A stretch of 64,000 nt of DNA from Amycolatopsis nigrescens CSC17Ta-90 (GTDB lineage: Bacteria > Actinomycetota > Actinomycetes > Mycobacteriales > Pseudonocardiaceae), in assembly GCF_000384315.1 (NCBI RefSeq), contig NZ_ARVW01000001.1:9035001-9099000 (forward strand), written 5' to 3'. Below are positions 26,436 to 36,677 of this stretch, one piece after another (the first letter of the stretch is position 1; every line of letters begins with the position of its first letter). Made by a program: the position numbers and the translations under genes. Under the pieces are notes generated by a model that saw nothing but the letters and a program-made list of their open reading frames with translations, was not told where the DNA came from and did not search any database.

Positions 26436-27556
26436 TTTCCGGCCGCCTCCAGCACCATCTTCGCCAGTACCTCGTCCGCCTCGCGGTGGCCGAGGCCGAC
26501 CGCGGCCTCGCTCATCCTCTGCACCCGGTCCGCGTCGCGGACCAGCGGCACGACCAGCTCGGCCACCTTCGCCGGGTTCAGCTCGGCGTCGTCCACCATC
26601 AGCGCCGCACCGGCGTCCACCGCGGGCCTGGCGTTGACCGCCTGCTCGCCGTTGCCGTGCGGTAGCGGGACGAAGATGGCGGGCAGGCCGACCGCGGACA
26701 CCTCGGCCGCGGTCATCGCGCCGGACCGGCACAGCACCACGTCGGCGGCCGCGTAGGCCAGGTCCATCCGCTCCAGGTACGGCACCGGCAGATAGCCCGG
26801 CCGGCCGGGGAAGTCCTGCACCACCAAGGTGTTCTTCGGGCCGTGCGCGTGCAGCACGCCGATCCCCGCGTCGGCGAAGTCCTTGGCCGCCCCGGAAAGC
26901 GCTGAGTTGATCGACAGCGCTCCCTGCGAGCCGCCGAACACCAGCAGCGTCGGCGCGTCCGGGTCGAGGCCGAAATGCGCCCTTGCCTCGGCCCGCAGCG
27001 CGGCCCGGTCCAGGGTGGTGATCGACCGCCGCAGCGGGATGCCGACCACCTCGGCGCCCGGCAGCGGGGTGCCGGGCACGGCGACCCCGACCCGCTTGGC
27101 GAACCTCGCGCCGACCTTGTTCGCCAGCCCCGGGGTCTTGTTCGCCTCGTGCACCACGATCGGCACCCGGCCGCGGGCGGCCAGGTACGCGGGCAGCGCG
27201 ACATAACCGCCGAAGCCGACGACCACGTCCGCGTGCACCCGGTCGAGCACCGCGCGGGTGCGCTTGACCGAGTCGCGGACCTTCAGCGGCAACCGCAGCA
27301 GCTCTGCGGTGGGCTTGCGGGGCATCGGCACCGGTGGGATCAGCTCCAGGCTGTAACCGCGGGCGGGCACCAGCTTGTTCTCCAGCCCGCGCGCGGTGCC
27401 CAGCGCGATCACCGAGGCGTCCGGCCGCAGCCGCAGCACCGCGTCCGCCAGTGCCAGCGCGGGCTCGATGTGTCCGGCGGTGCCACCACCCGCGACCACC
27501 ACGGTCGGCCCGGTCGTCGCCGCCGCTCGTTCGGATCCCGTAACGGGCTCGCTCAC
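26432..27556 (-). CDS. murG: Lipid II synthase (undecaprenyl-PP-MurNAc GlcNAc transferase)
   Basis: Transfers GlcNAc to lipid I on the inner face of the membrane. The protein is 374 aa. The N-terminal glycine-rich loop GGGTAGH is at 23-29, and the C-terminal donor-binding domain contains [14 protein letters not shown] at 27556 overlaps the ftsW stop as GTGA and is preferred over the adjacent TTG. Confidence 0.96.
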   Translation of the reverse strand: MSEPVTGSERAAATTGPTVVVAGGGTAGHIEPALALADAVLRLRPDASVIALGTARGLENKLVPARGYSLELIPPVPMPRKPTAELLRLPLKVRDSVKRTRAVLDRVHADVVVGFGGYVALPAYLAARGRVPIVVHEANKTPGLANKVGARFAKRVGVAVPGTPLPGAEVVGIPLRRSITTLDRAALRAEARAHFGLDPDAPTLLVFGGSQGALSINSALSGAAKDFADAGIGVLHAHGPKNTLVVQDFPGRPGYLPVPYLERMDLAYAAADVVLCRSGAMTAAEVSAVGLPAIFVPLPHGNGEQAVNARPAVDAGAALMVDDAELNPAKVAELVVPLVRDADRVQRMSEAAVGLGHREADEVLAKMVLEAAGK

Positions 27557-29031
27557 CAATTCCCTCTCCGTGTCGAACTTCCTCGTGTCCCCGAGCCGCG
27601 CGAAGCCGAACGCCTGCCGTGGTCGGGTGCCGCCCGGCGGCGGTCCGCTGCCTGCGCCGGCCGGGCGCTGCGAGCCGCCGGCCTGGTGGCCTTCGGGGTC
27701 GTCGCGCGTCCGGCACCACCACCGCGCCGCTTCGAAGGCGGGCGATACGGGTCGGGTGCCGGCAGCCGCATCAGACGGCCGAACTTACCCGGTCCCTGCG
27801 TGCGCAGTGCGGCCACCGCCTCCGGTTCGTGCCGCGCGCAGTTGGCCAGGATGCCGAACAACATCATGGTGACCAGCAGCGACGTGCCGCCGTACGAGAT
27901 CAGCGGCAGGGTCACCCCGGTGACCGGCAGGATGCCGACCACGTAGCCGATGTTGATGGCCGCCTGGGCAACCATCCAGACGGTGAGCGTGCCGGCCACG
28001 ATCCGGATCCACGGGTCCAGGTTGCGGGTCGCGATCCGCAACCCGACCACGGCGAGCAGGCCGAACAGGCCGATCACCGCGGCACAGCCGAGGAACCCGA
28101 GCTCCTCGCCGATCAGCGCGAAGATGAAGTCGTGCTGGACGTTCGGCAGGTACTTCCACTTGGACTGGCCCTGGCCGAGGCCCTTGCCAAGGAAACCACC
28201 GTCGGCCAGCGCGTACAGCGCTTGGTTGGCCTGCAGGCCCTTGCCGAGCGGGTCGCTCTCCGGGTCGAGGAAGGACATCACCCGGTCCAGCCGGTAGCCC
28301 GCGGTCAGCGCGAGCACCACCGCACCGGCGACCGCCCCGCCGAGGATCACCGCGAACAGCCGCTTCGGCGCGCCGGCGAACCACAGCAGCGAGATCAGCA
28401 CCACGCCGAGGGTCACCGTGCCACCGAGGTCGGGCTGGGCCATCACCAGCGCGAACATCAGCAGCGCCGCCGGCACCACCGGCACCAGCAGATGCCGCCA
28501 CTGGTGCAGCAGGTTGTACTTGGTCACCAGGATGTGCGCGCCCCACAGCGCCAGCGCCACCTTGGCCAGCTCCACCGGCTGCAGCGAAAGCGGGCCGAGC
28601 ACGAACCAGCCCTTGGAGCCGTTGACGCTGGTGCCCAGCGGGCTCAGCACCAGCGCGAGCAGGCCGAGGCCGACCACCATCGCGGTGGAGGACAGCTGGC
28701 GGATCCGCTGCAGCGGCAGCCGCAGCGAGATCCAGAAGACCACCGCGCCGAGGCCGACGAACATCAGGTGCTTCTTGAACTGCGAGTAGACGGAGGACCC
28801 GTTCGCGTTGAACGAGGACACCGAGGACGCGGACAGCACCATCACCACGCCGATCACGGTGAGCATCCCGCAGATCGCCAGCACCAGGTGGAACGAGGCC
28901 AGCGGCCGGGACAGCCAGGCGGTCAGCGCGGTGCGGACCGCCGTCAGGCCGCGTTCGGGACGTCCCCGCTTCCGGCCCCGGGTACGTGCACGCGGGCGCT
29001 CGCTCTTGTTCCGCTCCTCAACCACCGTCAC
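27553..29031 (-). CDS. ftsW: Septal peptidoglycan glycosyltransferase FtsW
   Basis: SEDS-family polymerase of lipid II at the septum. It is 492 aa with about ten membrane helices and the SEDS motifs [40 protein letters not shown] and [11 protein letters not shown]. The basic C-terminal tail after about residue 420 is long and low complexity ([10 protein letters not shown] and repeats). GTG at 29031 overlaps the murD end by 14 bp; GTG at 29025 is an alternative. Confidence 0.95.
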   Translation of the reverse strand: MTVVEERNKSERPRARTRGRKRGRPERGLTAVRTALTAWLSRPLASFHLVLAICGMLTVIGVVMVLSASSVSSFNANGSSVYSQFKKHLMFVGLGAVVFWISLRLPLQRIRQLSSTAMVVGLGLLALVLSPLGTSVNGSKGWFVLGPLSLQPVELAKVALALWGAHILVTKYNLLHQWRHLLVPVVPAALLMFALVMAQPDLGGTVTLGVVLISLLWFAGAPKRLFAVILGGAVAGAVVLALTAGYRLDRVMSFLDPESDPLGKGLQANQALYALADGGFLGKGLGQGQSKWKYLPNVQHDFIFALIGEELGFLGCAAVIGLFGLLAVVGLRIATRNLDPWIRIVAGTLTVWMVAQAAINIGYVVGILPVTGVTLPLISYGGTSLLVTMMLFGILANCARHEPEAVAALRTQGPGKFGRLMRLPAPDPYRPPSKRRGGGAGRATTPKATRPAARSARPAQAADRRRAAPDHGRRSASRGSGTRGSSTRRGNW

Positions 29032-30418
29032 CAGAGGACTCCCCGGCCGCCAGTGCCCGCACGGCGTCGGCGAAGGCTTCGCCGCGCTGCCCGTAGTCAC
29101 GGAACATGTCCAGCGACGCTGCCGCGGGAGCGAGCAGCACCACGTCACCAGGCCGGGCCATCGCGCTGGCCGCTCGCACCGCCGCAGTCATGGGCTCATC
29201 GTCACCCGAACGGAGCTGTTGCACCGGTACATCCGGCGCGTGTCGCGCAAGAGCGGCGGCGATCACGGGTGAATCCACCCCGAGTAGCACGACCCCGCGC
29301 AGCCTGCCGGCCACCGAGGCCACCAGTTCCTCCACCGAGGCGCCCTTGAGCTGGCCGCCCGCGATCCACACCACGCTCGGGTCCGCGCCGAGCGAACCGG
29401 CCGCCGCGTGCGGGTTGGTGGCCTTGGAGTCGTTCACGTAGCGGACCCCGCCGAGCACGGCGATCTCCTCCGCCCGGTGCGCGACCGGCCGATAGTCGCG
29501 CAGGCCCTTGCCCACCGCGTCCGCGGGCACGCCGCAGGCCCTGGCCAGCGCCGCGGCCGCCAGCGCGTTGGCCACGTTGTGCGGGCCGCGCGGGCGCACG
29601 TCGGCGAGCACCGCGAGCTCCTCCGCGCGGTGCTCCGGGTCGTCGACGAACGCGCGGTCCACCAACAAGTCCTCCACCACGCCCAGCTCACCGGGCCGGG
29701 GGGTGTCCGGACCGAACCCGATGTGCCGGGCGGTTTCCGGGGCGTGCTGACCGGCGATCCGGCCGGACCACTCGTCCGAGAGGTTGCGCACCACCACCTC
29801 GGACCGCTCGTGCACCCTGCCCTTGGCCGCGGCGTACTCGGCCATCGAGCCGTGCCAGTCGATGTGGTCCTCGGCCAGGTTGAGCACCACCGACGCGCGC
29901 GGCGCGAGCGTGCTCGACCAGTGCAGCTGGAAGCTGGACAGCTCCACCGCCAGCACCCGGTGCCCGGCCAGCACCGCGTCGAGCACCGCGAAACCGACGT
30001 TGCCGCAGGCGACGGCGTCCAGCCCGGCGGCGCGCAGGATCGCCTCCAGCATGCCGACCGTGGTGGTCTTGCCGTTGGTGCCGGTCACCGCGAGCCAGAC
30101 CGGCGGTTCCGGCAGCCGCCGCCCGACCCGCCAGGCCAGCTCCACGTCCCCGATCACCTCGACCCCGGCCTCGGCGGCGGCCACCAGCAACGGTGCGGTC
30201 GGCCGCCAGCCGGGGCTGGTGACCACCAGCGATGTGCCCGCGGGCGGCTCGGTCAGCCCCGGTACCAGCTCGGCACCGAGGCCGGCCAGTTCGGCAAGCC
30301 GGTCCGCGTTGCCGTCGGTGACGGTGACCGCGGCGCCCATCGCGCACAGGGCGGTGACCACGGACCGGCCGGTCACCCCGGCGCCGGCGACCAGGACGGA
30401 ACGGCCAGCGAACTCCAC
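29018..30418 (-). CDS. murD: UDP-MurNAc-L-alanine-D-glutamate ligase
   Basis: Adds D-glutamate to the precursor. The protein is 466 aa; ATP-binding GTNGKTTT at 113-120, and the C-terminal domain with NDSKATNPHAA. It starts 4 bp after mraY ends and overlaps ftsW by 14 bp. Confidence 0.97.
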   Translation of the reverse strand: MEFAGRSVLVAGAGVTGRSVVTALCAMGAAVTVTDGNADRLAELAGLGAELVPGLTEPPAGTSLVVTSPGWRPTAPLLVAAAEAGVEVIGDVELAWRVGRRLPEPPVWLAVTGTNGKTTTVGMLEAILRAAGLDAVACGNVGFAVLDAVLAGHRVLAVELSSFQLHWSSTLAPRASVVLNLAEDHIDWHGSMAEYAAAKGRVHERSEVVVRNLSDEWSGRIAGQHAPETARHIGFGPDTPRPGELGVVEDLLVDRAFVDDPEHRAEELAVLADVRPRGPHNVANALAAAALARACGVPADAVGKGLRDYRPVAHRAEEIAVLGGVRYVNDSKATNPHAAAGSLGADPSVVWIAGGQLKGASVEELVASVAGRLRGVVLLGVDSPVIAAALARHAPDVPVQQLRSGDDEPMTAAVRAASAMARPGDVVLLAPAAASLDMFRDYGQRGEAFADAVRALAAGESSGDGG

Positions 30419-30422
30419 CTGC

Positions 30423-31505
30423 TCAGCCTCCAGCGCCGGTCAGCTGCTCGCTGTAGAACAGGCCGAGACCGAACATGCAGCAGATCGCCGACATCAGCCA
30501 GAACCGGATGATCACCGTCGTCTCGGCCCAGCCGGCCAGCTCGAAGTGGTGGTGGAACGGCGCCATCCGGAACAGCCGGCGCCGGGTGGTGCGGAAGACC
30601 GCGATCTGGGCGACCACCGAGATCATCTCCACCATGAACAGGCCACCGATCACGATCGCCAGCAGCTCGGTGCGGGTGGTCATGGACAACCCGGCGACCA
30701 GTCCGCCGAGGGCCAGCGAACCGGTGTCCCCCATGAAGATCTTGGCCGGGGCCGCGTTCCACCACAGGAAACCGACGCAGGCACCGGTGGCCGCGGCGGC
30801 CACCACCGCCAAGTCCAGCGGGTCCCGCACGTCGTAGCAGGCGGCCTGCGGCGCCACCGCGCAGCTCAGCCGCGCCTGCCAGAAGGAGATCACCACGTAG
30901 GTGGCCAGCACCATCGCCGCCGCGCCGCCGGCGAGGCCGTCCAGCCCGTCGGTGAAGTTCACCGCGTTCGACCAGCCGGAGATCACCACGTAGCAGAACA
31001 GGATGAACACCGGCAGCGGGAAGTAGATCAGCGCCAGGTCCCGCACGTAGGACAGGTTCTGCGAGGCCGGGGTGAGCCCCCGCTCGTTGGCGAACTGCAG
31101 CACCAGCACCGCGAACGCGACCGCGACCACCAGCTGCCCGACCAGCTTCGCGGTCTTGTTCAGCCCCAGGTTGCGCTGCTTGCGGATCTTGATGAAGTCG
31201 TCCAGGAAACCGACCACGCCCAGCGCCACGGCCAGGAACAGGACCAGCAGCCCGGACACCGACGGCCCGCCGCCGGAGCCGGTCATCCAGGTGATCAGGT
31301 GCGCGAAGAAGTACCCGAACACCATGGCGACGATGATCGCCACGCCGCCCATGGTCGGCGTGCCGCGCTTGGACTTGTGCCCCTGCGGGCCTTCTTCGCG
31401 GATCTCCTGGCCGAAGCCCTGCCGGGAGAACACCTTGATCAGGTACGGGGTGAGCAGGATGGAGACCGCCAGCCCGCCGAGGGCCGCGAACAGGATCTTG
31501 ATCAC
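30423..31505 (-). CDS. mraY: Phospho-MurNAc-pentapeptide transferase
   Basis: Makes lipid I by moving phospho-MurNAc-pentapeptide to undecaprenyl phosphate. The enzyme is a 360-aa membrane protein with about ten helices. Conserved acidic motifs [12 protein letters not shown] and [13 protein letters not shown] are visible, and [11 protein letters not shown] near the C-terminus is the HHH motif. Its start overlaps the murF stop by 4 bp. Confidence 0.97.
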   Translation of the reverse strand: MIKILFAALGGLAVSILLTPYLIKVFSRQGFGQEIREEGPQGHKSKRGTPTMGGVAIIVAMVFGYFFAHLITWMTGSGGGPSVSGLLVLFLAVALGVVGFLDDFIKIRKQRNLGLNKTAKLVGQLVVAVAFAVLVLQFANERGLTPASQNLSYVRDLALIYFPLPVFILFCYVVISGWSNAVNFTDGLDGLAGGAAAMVLATYVVISFWQARLSCAVAPQAACYDVRDPLDLAVVAAAATGACVGFLWWNAAPAKIFMGDTGSLALGGLVAGLSMTTRTELLAIVIGGLFMVEMISVVAQIAVFRTTRRRLFRMAPFHHHFELAGWAETTVIIRFWLMSAICCMFGLGLFYSEQLTGAGG

Positions 31506-32977
31506 TCTTCACCACCCAGCAACGCATCCGCCACGCGCCACAGCTGCGCGACCTTGGAAGCCTTGACCAGCACAACGTCACCAGGACGCAGCTGCTCACG
31601 CAGCAAGGCGACCGCGGCGTCGGTGTCGGGCACCAGGACCGACTCCTCTCCCCAAGAACCCTCGTGGCTTGCGCCCTGATGAATCGGTGCGGCGGCCGAG
31701 CCTTGGGCGCCGACCACCACCAGCTTGTCGATGTTGAGCCGGACCGCGAGGCGGCCGATCTCGTCGTGCGCGCTCACGCTATCCGCACCCAGTTCGCCCA
31801 TCACACCGAGGACCGCCCAGGAGCGGCGGTCCCTGCTCATCGAGGCGAGCGCCTTGAGCGCGGCCCGCACCGACTCGGGGTTGGCGTTGTAGGAGTCGTT
31901 CAGCACGGTGAGCCCGTCGGCCCGGGTGGTGACGTCCATCCGGCGCTCAGAACGCCGCTGCACGGCGGAAAGCCGCTCGGCGACCTCGGCCACCGAGGAA
32001 CCCAGTTCCAGTGCGACCGCGGCCGCGGAGAGCGCGTTGCCGACCTGGTGCTCACCGAACAGCGGCAGCGCGACCTCGGCCTGCCCGGCCGGGGTCACCA
32101 GCCGGAAGGACGGCCGCGCCTGCTCGTCCAAGCGAATGTTCTCGGCCCTGACGTCGGCGGCGGGGTTCTCCCCCACGCCGACCACCCGCGCCCGCGTACG
32201 GCTCGCCATGGCGGCGACCAGCGGGTCGTCCAGGTTGAGCACGGCGACCCCGCCGTCCTCCGCGGCGGGCAGCGCCTCCACCAGCTCGCCCTTGGCCTTC
32301 GCGATGCCCTCGCGGGAGCCGAACTCGCCGACGTGCGCGCTGCCCACGTTGAGCACCACGCCGATCCGCGGCGGCGCCACCGAGGCCAGCTCGGCGATAT
32401 GACCGGGCCCGCGGGCGGAGAGCTCCAGCACCAGGTGGCGGGTGGCTTCGTCGGCGCGCAGCGCGGTCCACGGGTGGCCGAGCTCGTTGTTGAACGAACC
32501 GGGCGGGGCCACCGTGGGCCCGAGCGGTTCGAGCAGCTGGGCGATCAGGTCCTTGGTGGAGGTCTTGCCGGAGGAGCCGGTCACCCCGACCACGGTCAGC
32601 TCGCCGCGGGACAGCTCGGTGACCACGTGCCTGGCCAGCTTGGCGAGCGCGGCGAGCACCGCCGCGCCGGAGCCGTCGGTGTCGCCGCTGAGCACCATCG
32701 CGCGCTCGTTCGCCGTGCCCTCGGCGAGCGGGGGCACGATCACCGCGGGCGCGTCCACCTCCCGCGCGGCCAGCACGCCCACCGCGCCGCGCGAGACCGC
32801 CCGCGCGGCGAAGTCGTGCCCGTCCACCCGCTCCCCCGGCAGGGCGAGGAACAGCCCGCCGGCAGCGAGCTCGCGCGAGTCGAACTCGATCCCGGCGGTG
32901 ACCCGCGCGGCCCCGTCAGTGCCGTGCAGCCTGCCGCCGACGATGCCGGCGATCTCGGCCAGGCTCAGCGGAATCAT
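31502..32977 (-). CDS. murF: UDP-MurNAc-tripeptide-D-alanyl-D-alanine ligase
   Basis: Adds D-Ala-D-Ala to complete the pentapeptide. The protein is 491 aa with ATP loop GSSGKTS at 134-140 and the mid-domain [18 protein letters not shown]. Overlaps murE and mraY by 4 bp each, so the run is tightly coupled. Confidence 0.97.
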   Translation of the reverse strand: MIPLSLAEIAGIVGGRLHGTDGAARVTAGIEFDSRELAAGGLFLALPGERVDGHDFAARAVSRGAVGVLAAREVDAPAVIVPPLAEGTANERAMVLSGDTDGSGAAVLAALAKLARHVVTELSRGELTVVGVTGSSGKTSTKDLIAQLLEPLGPTVAPPGSFNNELGHPWTALRADEATRHLVLELSARGPGHIAELASVAPPRIGVVLNVGSAHVGEFGSREGIAKAKGELVEALPAAEDGGVAVLNLDDPLVAAMASRTRARVVGVGENPAADVRAENIRLDEQARPSFRLVTPAGQAEVALPLFGEHQVGNALSAAAVALELGSSVAEVAERLSAVQRRSERRMDVTTRADGLTVLNDSYNANPESVRAALKALASMSRDRRSWAVLGVMGELGADSVSAHDEIGRLAVRLNIDKLVVVGAQGSAAAPIHQGASHEGSWGEESVLVPDTDAAVALLREQLRPGDVVLVKASKVAQLWRVADALLGGEE

Positions 32978-34572
32978 GCGCCCACCCCTCGCCGGTAGCG
33001 GATCGCCGCTTCCAGTTCGTCCCGGTCGGAAAACGGGTGCACCACGCCTTCGATCTCCTGCCCGGTCTCGTGTCCCTTGCCCGCGATCAGCACCACGTCA
33101 CCGGGTTTCGCCCTGGCGACGGCCTCCTTGATGGCGGCGCGCCGATCGCCGATCTCGACGATCTCGCCGCCCATCGCCGGGCCGACCGACCTGGCGCCGG
33201 CCAGCATCGCCTGGCGGATCGTCTCCGGATTCTCCGAACGCGGGTTGTCGTCGGTCACGATCAGCACGTCGCTGCGCCGCACCGCGGCCTCGCCCATCAT
33301 CGGCCGCTTGGCCGTGTCCCGGTCGCCGCCGCAGCCGAGCACGGTGATCACCCTGCCCTCGGCGCGGGCCCGCAGCGCGTCGAGCGCCTGCGCCACCGCG
33401 GCCGGCTTGTGCGCGTAGTCGACCACCGCGGTGAACTCCTGGCCGACGTAGACCCGTTCCATCCGGCCCGGCACCTCCACCGCGGCCAGCCCGGCGGCGA
33501 TCTGCTCGACGCGCACCCCGGCGGTGTCCAGGATCGCCGCCGCCAGCAGCGCGTTGGCCACGTTGAACGCGCCGGGCAGCGGCAGCGTCGCGGCCGCGCT
33601 CAGCCCGTCCGGGCCGTGCAGCACGAAGGACTGCTCGCCGGTGCCGGTGCTGGCCAGGTCGGTGGCGGTCCAGGTCGCGTCGGTGCCAGGCTCGGTGGAC
33701 ACGGTCACCGTGTGCGGGGTGACCAGCGCCTGCCCCCACGCGCTGTCCACGACCACCACCTCGGTGGTGGACCGGCCGTCGAACAGCAGCGACTTGGCGG
33801 CGAAGTACTCCTCCATGTCGCGGTGGAAGTCCAGGTGGTCCTGGGAGAGGTTGGTGAACGCGCCGACCGCGAACCGGGTGCCGTTGACCCGGCCCAGCGC
33901 CAGCGCGTGGCTGGAGACCTCCATCGGCACGTGGCTGACGCCCTGCTCGGCCATCACCGCGAACAGCGCCTGCAGGTCCGGCGCCTCCGGGGTGGTGAAC
34001 GCGCTGGCCAGCCGCTCACCGGCGATCCGGGTCTCCACGGTGCCGATCAGGCCGGTGGTGTGCCCCGCGGCCCGCAGCCCGGCGTCGATCAGGTAGGCCG
34101 TGGTGGTCTTGCCGGACGTGCCGGTCACCCCGAGCACGGCGAGCTTCAGCGAAGGCTCGCCGTAGATCCAGGCGGCCACCGAACCGAGCACCGCCCTCGG
34201 ATCGGGATGCACCAGCACCGGGATGTCCGCGTCGCGCAACGCCGGACGGTCCGCGCCGGCCTCGTCGGTGAGCACCGCCGAAGCGCCGGCGGAGATCGCC
34301 GCGTCCGCGAAGTCCGCGCCGTGCGCCCTGGCCCCCGGCAGGGCGGCGAACAGATCTCCTGGCAGGACGTGCTGGGCGCGCAGGGTGGCGCCGGTGATCG
34401 CGGTTTCGGCTCCGTCACGATCCGGGATGAGCCTGGCGTCGGCGCGCGCGACCAGCGTGGTGAGCGGGACGGGTTCGATCCGCGCTGGTCTCGGCGGCGC
34501 CAAGTGGGCCTTCACCGGGCTGTCCGGGACCTGCCCCCGGGATGTGGCGGGCCCATCGTTGTTGACAGACAC
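32974..34572 (-). CDS. murE: UDP-MurNAc-L-Ala-D-Glu ligase (diaminopimelate type)
   Basis: Adds the third amino acid of the stem. The product is 532 aa from a GTG at 34572 (alternative starts up to 34647 give an implausible tail). ATP loop GTSGKTTT is present. The C-terminal DNPR motif (TDDNPRSENP) marks the meso-diaminopimelate form and not the lysine form, so the wall is DAP type. A 100-odd bp gap with a 57-bp hairpin separates it from the ABC transporter upstream, so this run probably has its own promoter. Confidence 0.95.
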   Translation of the reverse strand: MSVNNDGPATSRGQVPDSPVKAHLAPPRPARIEPVPLTTLVARADARLIPDRDGAETAITGATLRAQHVLPGDLFAALPGARAHGADFADAAISAGASAVLTDEAGADRPALRDADIPVLVHPDPRAVLGSVAAWIYGEPSLKLAVLGVTGTSGKTTTAYLIDAGLRAAGHTTGLIGTVETRIAGERLASAFTTPEAPDLQALFAVMAEQGVSHVPMEVSSHALALGRVNGTRFAVGAFTNLSQDHLDFHRDMEEYFAAKSLLFDGRSTTEVVVVDSAWGQALVTPHTVTVSTEPGTDATWTATDLASTGTGEQSFVLHGPDGLSAAATLPLPGAFNVANALLAAAILDTAGVRVEQIAAGLAAVEVPGRMERVYVGQEFTAVVDYAHKPAAVAQALDALRARAEGRVITVLGCGGDRDTAKRPMMGEAAVRRSDVLIVTDDNPRSENPETIRQAMLAGARSVGPAMGGEIVEIGDRRAAIKEAVARAKPGDVVLIAGKGHETGQEIEGVVHPFSDRDELEAAIRYRRGVGA

Positions 34573-34675
34573 AGCCGGGAAGGTTACCGGCGGGCCACTG
34601 TGGACGCGGCAGCCGGTGGGGCAAGTCGCCCACCCTCCATCCCCCATGCTAAGGAGTTCCCCACCCTCGCGCGGA

Positions 34676-34732
34676 AAGCAGCGAAGGCCACCTTGCCTGC
34701 GTTCAATGCAGGCAAGGTGGCCTTCGCTGCTT
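34676..34732. terminator. Long perfect hairpin between ABC permease and murE
   Basis: Inverted repeat with 25-bp perfect arms and a 7-nt loop GTTCAAT. The arms overlap the stop codon (34731-34733) of the ABC permease. In the minus-strand direction it is followed by TTTCC. It reads as a strong terminator for the ABC operon, insulating murE. Its arm sequence (GAAGGCCACCTTGCCTGC) is unlike families A and B. Confidence 0.75.
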
Positions 34733-35510
34733 ACGCGTCGCGCTTGTTCGCCACGGTGATGGCGGCACCGAGCAGCAGCAACGCGAACGCGGCGAAGTAA
34801 GCCAGCGCCCCGGCCTGGCTCAGCGGGGTCGCGGACAGCACCGGGCCGAACCCGCCGTCCTGCCCCGCGTTCGACGCGCCGTCACCGGTGAGGAACCGGT
34901 CCGCCACGGTGAACGGCAGCCATTTCACGATCGCCGGCCCGGCGCCGGGGATCTCGCCGATCAGGTCCTCGCCGAGCAGCGAGTACATCAGCAGCAGCAC
35001 CAGCGCGCCGGCGCTGTGCCGGATCAGCACCCCGACCGCCACCGCGATCACCGCGGCGAAGGCCGCGACCACACCGACCCCGGCCACGTTGACCCAGTCG
35101 GCGGAGCTGTCCAGTGCCAGGCCGGGCCGTTCGGCGGCGGGCACCAGCAGGATGCCAACGGCCCACGAGCCGAACGCGGCGAGCTCACCGAGCACCAGTG
35201 CGAGCAGGGCGACCACCACGGTCTTGGCGGCCAGCGCGCCGGTGCGGCCGGGCACCGCCTGGAAGGTGGTCCGGATGGTGCCGAAGCGATACTCGGTGGT
35301 CACCGCGAGCGCAGCCAGCACCATCACCACCGGCAGCCCGAAGTTGTACCCGGCCTGCGTGCCCGCCACCGTCGGCGGCCGGCCGTTGTCCACCGCACCC
35401 AACGTCATCAGGGTGCCGAAGGCGACCGTGACCAGCACCATCACCAGCGCGCACCACCACGGTGACCTGGTGCTGAACAGTTTGATCCGTTCCATCGCGA
35501 GCAAAGTCAT
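34731..35510 (-). CDS. ABC transporter permease
   Basis: A 259-aa membrane protein of the ABC-2 type with about six hydrophobic helices and an N-terminal ERIKLFSTRSPWW cytoplasmic start. The GYNFGLPVVMVLAALAVTTEYRFGTIRTT segment is typical of permeases linked to gliding- or bacitracin-type ATPases. Substrate unknown. It follows the ATPase gene by 43 bp. The pair sits inside the division cluster between ftsI and murE. Confidence 0.88.
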   Translation of the reverse strand: MTLLAMERIKLFSTRSPWWCALVMVLVTVAFGTLMTLGAVDNGRPPTVAGTQAGYNFGLPVVMVLAALAVTTEYRFGTIRTTFQAVPGRTGALAAKTVVVALLALVLGELAAFGSWAVGILLVPAAERPGLALDSSADWVNVAGVGVVAAFAAVIAVAVGVLIRHSAGALVLLLMYSLLGEDLIGEIPGAGPAIVKWLPFTVADRFLTGDGASNAGQDGGFGPVLSATPLSQAGALAYFAAFALLLLGAAITVANKRDA

Positions 35511-35553
35511 CTTCTTCTCGAATCCTCAGGTAGGGGCGGTTTCAGGCGGCGGT

Positions 35554-36486
35554 TCAGGCAACGGAGTACTGGACCGGAGCGCCGGTCCGGTACTCCACCG
35601 AGTCGCCGGTGATCTGCATGAACGCCTGCTCCAGCGAGCCGGTCTGCGGGCTCAGCTCGTGCAGCACGATGCCGTCGCGGGCAGCCAGCACACCGATCTC
35701 CGCACTGTCCAAACCGGACACCAGCAGGGCCGCGCGGTCCTCGCTGTCCTCGCTCAGCCGCACGTCGTAGGCCACCAGCGCGCCGCGGAGCTGGTCGAGC
35801 TGGGGACTGCGCACCTTCACCGTGTTCTCCGCCGCCCGCGCCACGAAATCCTTCGTCGACGACTGCGAAATCAACTGCCCCCGCCCGATCACCACCAACT
35901 GCGTCGCCGTCAACGCCATCTCCGAGAGCAAATGCGACGACACGAACACCGTCCGCCCCTCATCCGCCAACCGGTGCATGAACTTCCGGATCCACAAAAT
36001 CCCCTCCGGATCCAAACCGTTCACCGGCTCATCGAACAGCAGCACCTCCGGATCCCCCAACAACGCCGCCGCGATCCCCAACCGCTGCGACATCCCCAGA
36101 GAAAAACCACCCGCCCGCTTCGAGGCCACATTCGACAGCCCCACCGTCTCCAACACCTCATCCACCCGACGAGCAGGCAACTTGTTCGACTTCGCCATCC
36201 ACGCCAGATGCGACCGCGCCGACCGGTTCGGATGCACCCACTTCGCATCCAACAACGCCCCCACCGTCCGCAACGGCTGCTTCAACTCGTGATACCGCTT
36301 CCCCCCGATCCGCACCTGCCCCGCCGACGGATTGTCCAACCCCAAGATCATCCGCATCGTCGTCGACTTCCCAGCACCATTCGGCCCCAGAAACCCCGTC
36401 ACCCGACCCGCCTCGACGTTGAACGACAAATTGTTCACCGCCACCGTCTTGCCATACCTCTTGGTGAGGCCAGACGCCTCGATCAT
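35554..36486 (-). CDS. ABC transporter ATP-binding protein (mosaic codon usage)
   Basis: A 310-aa ATPase partner of the permease downstream. Walker A GPNGAGKST at 34-42, signature SLGMSQR at 129-135, Walker B LLFDEP at 149-154, H-loop SSH near 185. Start ATG 36486 follows GGAGGG. Codons 1 to about 223 use G-ending codons (TTG, GGG, TCG, ACG, CGG), whereas the remainder (about 35810 down) uses the GC-rich CTG/CTC, GGC, AGC, CGC style of its neighbours. The break is abrupt and suggests the ATPase core was acquired by recombination from another ABC gene. Confidence 0.92.
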   Translation of the reverse strand: MIEASGLTKRYGKTVAVNNLSFNVEAGRVTGFLGPNGAGKSTTMRMILGLDNPSAGQVRIGGKRYHELKQPLRTVGALLDAKWVHPNRSARSHLAWMAKSNKLPARRVDEVLETVGLSNVASKRAGGFSLGMSQRLGIAAALLGDPEVLLFDEPVNGLDPEGILWIRKFMHRLADEGRTVFVSSHLLSEMALTATQLVVIGRGQLISQSSTKDFVARAAENTVKVRSPQLDQLRGALVAYDVRLSEDSEDRAALLVSGLDSAEIGVLAARDGIVLHELSPQTGSLEQAFMQITGDSVEYRTGAPVQYSVA

Positions 36487-36612
36487 GAGTTCTCCCTCCG
36501 TATCCGCACAGGAGGAAGCGTGCCGGGAACCGGGCGGCAAAACGTCAGTCCGGAGGCCGAACTACCGGCTCATCCCCTGGTCCGAGCCGCGGCCGCACGG
36601 GATGACGAAACA

Positions 36613-36647
36613 GGGCCCCGCGCCGAGTGAAAACCGGCGCGGGACCC
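36613..36647 (-). terminator. Terminator after ftsI
   Basis: On the minus strand, GGGTCCCGCGCC, 11-nt loop, GGCGCGGGGCCC (one mismatch in 12), followed by TGTTTCG. It lies 30 bp past the ftsI stop. Confidence 0.6.
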
Positions 36648-36677
36648 GCGGAGGAAAGTAACCAACCAGGGGGCTCG

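Noticed and set aside
26436..27722. Upstream extension of murC through murG to 902 aa
   Set aside because: Extension is Arg/Gly-rich read-through of another frame; MurC starts normally at 26435 with a 4-bp overlap.
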